Source of the DNA: CAVXZE01 sp963766175
GTDB taxonomy: Bacteria; Myxococcota_A; UBA9160; UBA6930
DNA length: 64,000 bases
Reading direction: 5' to 3'
Assembly (NCBI GenBank): GCA_963766175.1
Contig: CAVXZE010000013.1
Coordinates: forward strand, 166,551 to 230,550
Position 1 is the stretch's first letter. Each line of letters starts with the position of its first letter. The notes beneath the pieces are model-generated. The model was not told the DNA's origin, searched no databases, and worked only from the letters and a program-made list of their open reading frames with translations. The translations under genes and the position numbers were made by a program. This document shows positions 60,730-64,000 of this stretch, piece after piece.

Positions 60730-60794
60730 GGAAACCCCGCTGAAACCAATTCGCAATCAGCAGGTCGGCGGTTCGAGTTCGGCCGTCAGCTTCA
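60730..60794 (+). other. tRNA 3'-half fragment, copy 3 (decayed)
   Basis: Lead-in ACCCCGCTGAAACCAATTCG then CAATCAGCAGGTCGGCGGTTCGAG and TTCGGCCGTCAGCTTCA. Several T-arm and acceptor bases are changed. It shares the lead-in with copy 2 (21302), which is not tRNA sequence. Confidence 0.55.
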
Positions 60795-60798
60795 GCAG

Positions 60799-61215
60799 CT
60801 AGGACTCGGCAGTCAGGAATGAGTCCAGGGGCATGAAACGGCGCGGCCACTCATAGCCACCCGTGGTCCTTCCGAGCACCCCAACGCTCGTGATCGCCTG
60901 CTTGTCAATCGGACCGTAGACATGTGGGAACTGCGGAGCGCTGGCCAGGTGAGAAGAGCCTCCTCCCGCGGTCGGGGCGGCTGCCTCGTATCGGGTTTCG
61001 GAGGCGAGCCTCCTTGGATCGATCTCCAGGAGAAGCAGCCGACCAGAGGTACCCGCATAGTAGTCATTCGCAACCGGGATCACCGAAGGCTCGAGAGCAC
61101 AATGCACGAAGCCATCGTCGGGCAGACCTGAAGGGATGTAGGTGGCGCTCTCGAGTTGGGCACGAAAGTCCGACTCGATCACGATGTGGTAGATCATCAA
61201 TGGGCTCTCGGTCAT
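60799..61215 (-). CDS. DUF952-family protein
   Basis: 138 residues. MIYHIVIESDFRAQLESATYIPSGLPDDGFVHCALEPSVIPVANDYYAG is the DUF952 pattern (D-G-F-[IV]-H-C, VAN-x-Y), and FPHVYGPIDKQAI the FPHIYGP block. The family has an ADP-ribosylation-like or unknown small beta fold. ATG 61215 has GGAGAGG close by. It follows the truncated GNAT gene direction. Function unknown. Confidence 0.85.
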   Translation of the reverse strand: MTESPLMIYHIVIESDFRAQLESATYIPSGLPDDGFVHCALEPSVIPVANDYYAGTSGRLLLLEIDPRRLASETRYEAAAPTAGGGSSHLASAPQFPHVYGPIDKQAITSVGVLGRTTGGYEWPRRFMPLDSFLTAES

Positions 61216-61303
61216 CACCTCTCCGTCCAACGGCTGGCCGTCCCCCGGCCGCCCGAGCGCCAACCGTGCCCCTCGCATTCCGAGGCGTCAAGAGGAAGTA
61301 GGG

Positions 61304-61573
61304 CTAGGGCAAGACGAAGGGGGCTCGCATGGCGCGTATGCGCCTCCCCGCCTCGCTCAGCACTGCAAGAACGGAAGAGCCCATTGGGTCGAGCTGCAGC
61401 AAGCCCCGTTCCGAGCCGAGGTTCTTCTCGAGGAAGCCCGAGTCGATCTCGTCGAGAGGTACGTGGGCGAAGCAGGCGAACGAGAAGCTCGTCGAGGTGA
61501 GGGTGCCGCCGGACTCGCTCCAGAAGTCGATGCCAACCAGCCGGACTTGGGTACAAGGCGAGCTGACCTTGTC
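61304..61573 (-). pseudogene. coding-like stump of unknown protein
   Basis: A minus-strand frame without a usable start codon reads QVRLVGIDFWSESGGTLTST, then FACFAHVPLDEIDSGFLEKN and SSVLAVLSEAGRRIRAMRAP before TAG at 61304-61306. Amino-acid composition and codon pattern look coding. The frame is closed upstream by TGA near 61577. Family not recognised. It would be the C-terminal end of a gene deleted 5'. Confidence 0.35.
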
Positions 61574-61629
61574 TCCTCATCTTGAGAAAACTAGCACCCG
61601 GGTTGGACCGAAATTCGGGGATTGGGTCA

Positions 61630-62520
61630 CTACGAACTCTCCGAGGCCGCCCCGCAGCGGCGGCAGAAGCGGTCCTCGGCGGCGAGCGGCTTCCCGCACG
61701 CAGTGCAGAAACGCGCCCCTTCCCGCGCCCCGGCGCGCGCAGCGCTCTTCGAGTTGGCCGCGGACCGACTCCTCGCGATCTGCCAGACGAAGACCCCAAC
61801 CATCGCGAGAGCGCCGAAGGCGATCAGGAGATTCGGCCAATCGAGACCCGTGCCGGGCGCTGAGCCGGGCGATGCTGCAGGGGGAGCTGGCCGGGCCGTC
61901 GCCGCGCCGCTCGCTTCGTCGCGCGCGGGCGCCGTCAGGCGCGCGCTGGTCATCGCGTAGCGGACGCGGAGCGGGAACGAGCTTCCGGCGGGAACGGGCT
62001 GTGCGGGCAGCGAGTGGTAGACCAGCCCGTCCGGCGCCTGGGCCACATCGACGGCCTTGGGCACGGTGAGAAGAAAGTCGGCTGCGGCCGGCTTCTGCAC
62101 CCGCAAGTCCAGCCGATCGACTGCGACGTCGGCCAGCCAGGTGAACTCGAAGGTCCGCTCGCCGTCCTCGATCTGGTAGGGAAAGTAATATTCGACCCGG
62201 AAGCGCGGATCGGGCGTGGTGAGCACGAGTTGACCGCCACCGGTGTGGTACGCGATGTCGTCGATCATTCCGCCAGTCTCGTCGATGCGGGCGACGGCGT
62301 TCACGCTCGCATCGGCGGGCACCGGGAGAGTGACGCTCGCCGGAAGCGACGCTCCGGGTCCCAGCGTTCCCGTGAGCAGGACCAGGACGGAGGGCCGGTC
62401 GTAGTCCGGCCAGATGCCGACCTGCAACGACTGGATCCCGGTCGCCGTACTCTGCGCGCGGGTGAGGGAAGGGCCGAGTAGGACCAGGAGAGTAAGCAGC
62501 AGAACCGAGGTGCACTTCAT
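61630..62520 (-). CDS. secreted single-pass protein with C-terminal zinc ribbon
   Basis: 296 residues; ATG 62520 has GGGAG eight bases ahead. A signal peptide (SVLLLTLLVLLGPSLTRAQ) is followed by a beta-rich extracytoplasmic region of ~190 residues, an Ala/Pro linker, a helix (LLIAFGALAMVGVFVWQIA) and a zinc ribbon FCTACGKPLAAEDRFCRRCG on the cytoplasmic side. This layout occurs in proteins near cytochrome biogenesis or CcmE-like genes in deltaproteobacteria, but the family name is not known to me. It is divergent from the methyltransferase gene. Confidence 0.78.
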   Translation of the reverse strand: MKCTSVLLLTLLVLLGPSLTRAQSTATGIQSLQVGIWPDYDRPSVLVLLTGTLGPGASLPASVTLPVPADASVNAVARIDETGGMIDDIAYHTGGGQLVLTTPDPRFRVEYYFPYQIEDGERTFEFTWLADVAVDRLDLRVQKPAAADFLLTVPKAVDVAQAPDGLVYHSLPAQPVPAGSSFPLRVRYAMTSARLTAPARDEASGAATARPAPPAASPGSAPGTGLDWPNLLIAFGALAMVGVFVWQIARSRSAANSKSAARAGAREGARFCTACGKPLAAEDRFCRRCGAASESS

Positions 62521-62798
62521 CGTGAGGCTCCCGATCGTGAGCGAACGGACCGCGCGCGTGTGGAATCTAGCCCGGATTCCCCAGTTCCTCTCGGCCCGCC
62601 CACAGGAAGCGCCGCCACATCATACCGAGGCCGAGCACGATGCTGGCAGCCAGCGCCCAGGGGTTCCCGGGAGCGTGGCGGCGCCGGAGCTGGATTCCGG
62701 TAGGATTCGATCCGGTCGCTGGGGCGGGCGACGAAGAGCCAGAGCTAGAGAGACCCGAGGTTCTCCGCCTCGGAGGACACTCGGAGATGGAGAGAGAA

Positions 62799-63428
62799 AT
62801 GTGGCGAATGGTCGCGCTAGGCACGGCGCTGCTCATCGTGGGGGTGGCTATCGCGCTCCTCGCGGGAGGATTGTCCTGGATCAAGGGACGCTTCTACATC
62901 GATCATATGGAGAATCCGGGCCGGCTGGAGCGGATGCAGGTGGAGCGCGTGGTGGAGACGCTAAAGCTGTTACCGGGATCGGTCGTCGCCGACATCGGGG
63001 CTGGATCCGGGCTCTTCACGAGAACCATGGCCAAGGAGGTCGCTCCGGGTCTCGTCTATGCCGTCGACATCAACCCCAATCTCCTGACGCACATCGAGAA
63101 GAGCGCAAAGCAGGCCGGTCTCGCCAACGTGAAGACCGTGCTCGCCACCGAGGGCGATCCCCGGCTGCCGGAGCCGCTCGACCTCGTCTTCATCTGTGAC
63201 GTGCTGCACCTGATGGACCATCCGGAGCTGTATCTGAAGGGGCTGGATTCGCACGTCCGCCCCGACGGGCGAGTGGCGATCATCAGCTTCGTTCGCAACT
63301 GGCCACCCCTGGTCAACCAGTTCAGTGCCGAGCAGCTGGAGCGCTGGATGAAGCAGGCGGGGTTCTCCCCCGTGGAGAGGCACGACTTCATTCCGGATCA
63401 GTACCTGATGATCTTCGAGCGCGGCTGA
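62799..63428 (+). CDS. membrane-anchored class I SAM methyltransferase
   Basis: 209 residues from ATG 62799 (GGAG six bases ahead; ATG 62787 is an alternative). A transmembrane helix (MVALGTALLIVGVAIALLAGG) precedes a methyltransferase domain with motif I VVADIGAGSGLFTRTMAK, YAVDINPNLL, DLVFICDVLHLMDHPELYL and VAIISFVR. It resembles small anchored UbiE/phospholipid-type methyltransferases of proteobacteria. The acceptor may be a membrane lipid or quinone, as inference. It is convergent with the ICMT remnant beyond it. Confidence 0.82.
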   Translation: MWRMVALGTALLIVGVAIALLAGGLSWIKGRFYIDHMENPGRLERMQVERVVETLKLLPGSVVADIGAGSGLFTRTMAKEVAPGLVYAVDINPNLLTHIEKSAKQAGLANVKTVLATEGDPRLPEPLDLVFICDVLHLMDHPELYLKGLDSHVRPDGRVAIISFVRNWPPLVNQFSAEQLERWMKQAGFSPVERHDFIPDQYLMIFERG

Positions 63429-63649
63429 AGGAGGGTCGCCGTCGAGGGGCCGGGTCAAGCGAGCCGCGTCACGTCCGGTCGCGCCGCTCCGCAGGGGCCG
63501 AGGCGCGGTTCAGGGCGCCTTGGCCTTGAACTGGCCGGTTCGGCCCGCATTGGCCGGCGCGGGATAGAGACGGCAGGACGATCCCTTAAACGTAAGTCCG
63601 CACCCATTCTCGCCTTGTCGCGCACAAACAGTCAGACGCCGGTTGTCTC

Positions 63650-63905
63650 TTAGGATTCCGAGGACTTGAGGTCCCGAGCGAGAGTGACCGTGCCCGGGTT
63701 CCGAGCGGTCGGGAGGGGGGATTGGAGCATCTCCTCCTCTGACCGGACGTACAACACATAGATGGGAATCACATCGACGAGGGTGACGGCCAGGACGAGA
63801 AGGCTCGCTTACGCCCCCGCCAGATGAGGAAGACCCCGAGGTAATGGGGGTGCCGGACCCAGCCGTACGGACCCTGGTCGACCACCTGCTGATCCGGGAG
63901 GACGT
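63650..63905 (-). pseudogene. isoprenylcysteine carboxyl methyltransferase-like remnant
   Basis: The frame near 63905 reads VVDQGPYGWVRHPHYLGVFLIW, the H-P-x-Y-x-G signature of ICMT/PEMT membrane methyltransferases. After WRGRK it is broken; a different frame continues LVDVIPIYVLYVRSEEEML (last helix and EE-ML tail) to TAA at 63650. The ~40 residues normally between are deleted and the frame is shifted. The N-terminal part is missing. 63906-64000 holds nothing recognisable. Confidence 0.55.
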
Positions 63906-64000
63906 AGTGCCTTGCACAGCTCTACGAGGGTGCGGGACGTCGAAGCGAGGCTCAGCAGCATTGCGAAACTGCGCAGCGATTGCGCCCAGACATTGACCTG

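Overview
The window is high-GC bacterial chromosome (my estimate is above 60 percent G+C), most likely from an uncultivated deltaproteobacterial-grade lineage (Myxococcota, Desulfobacterota or Binatota type). The clues are many uroporphyrinogen-decarboxylase-like (URO-D) proteins, TSP3 and putative-Ig surface proteins, a PEP-CTERM tail, secreted proteins with lineage-typical C-terminal domains, and sigma-54 style control of nitrogen uptake. No rRNA, CRISPR array, intact tRNA or phage structural gene was seen. The region is accessory in character: metabolic genes stand between insertion sequences (IS), deletion derivatives, repeats and gene stumps.

Layout. 0-6.4 kb: a GH29 fucosidase, a URO-D methyltransferase-like protein, a radical SAM enzyme and a lower-GC methyltransferase. 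6.4-8.4 kb: an IS sitting between the stump of an FAD amine-oxidase-like gene and the stump of a B12-binding radical SAM gene. 8.4-11.7 kb: a minus-strand run of Gfo/Idh/MocA dehydrogenase, YdjC-type deacetylase and URO-D protein. 12-13.3 kb: a CMD-fold protein overlapping an SDR dehydrogenase. 13.5-19.8 kb: an IS903-like element, a TSP3 protein, a decayed multicopper oxidase, a putative-Ig surface protein, and a chimera of two different IS. 19.9-29.4 kb: SrkA-like kinase, HTH regulator, DnaJ-like protein, nitroreductase, an IS copy killed by one stop codon, and a lytic transglycosylase. 30.5-32.4 kb: amtB-glnK behind a convincing sigma-54 promoter. 32.8-35.4 kb: an arsenic cluster (arsR, arsM, a tandem CMD protein) beside an ECF sigma gene. 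35.5-43.2 kb: a frameshifted IS, a URO-D gene, a GH78 rhamnosidase, an intact IS, and a low-GC methyltransferase of eukaryotic-alga appearance. 43.4-52 kb: phytoene-desaturase-like oxidase, NAD(P)-binding protein, URO-D translationally coupled to a serine hydrolase, a ParE toxin cut by an IS, a fused double GFA protein, acyltransferase. 52-64 kb: ferritin-like protein, MFS exporter, CoA-binding synthetase with M55 aminopeptidase, and small lipoprotein, DUF952, zinc-ribbon and methyltransferase genes.

The repeat content is the most unusual aspect. One structured repeat of roughly 370-520 bp occurs five times plus a short remnant, all in the same orientation. One 1442-bp IS family is present as an intact copy, a nonsense copy, a 229-bp two-ended derivative, a 74-bp mini-element, a solo end, and an in-frame fusion to a different IS. 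A tRNA 3' half recurs three times, like attachment-site scars. The functional theme that may connect the metabolic genes is four divergent URO-D proteins, three of them next to radical SAM or carbohydrate-active genes. This suggests corrinoid-linked demethylation or methyl transfer on plant or algal sugars and aglycones, but no corrinoid carrier protein is visible in the window, so that link is inference.
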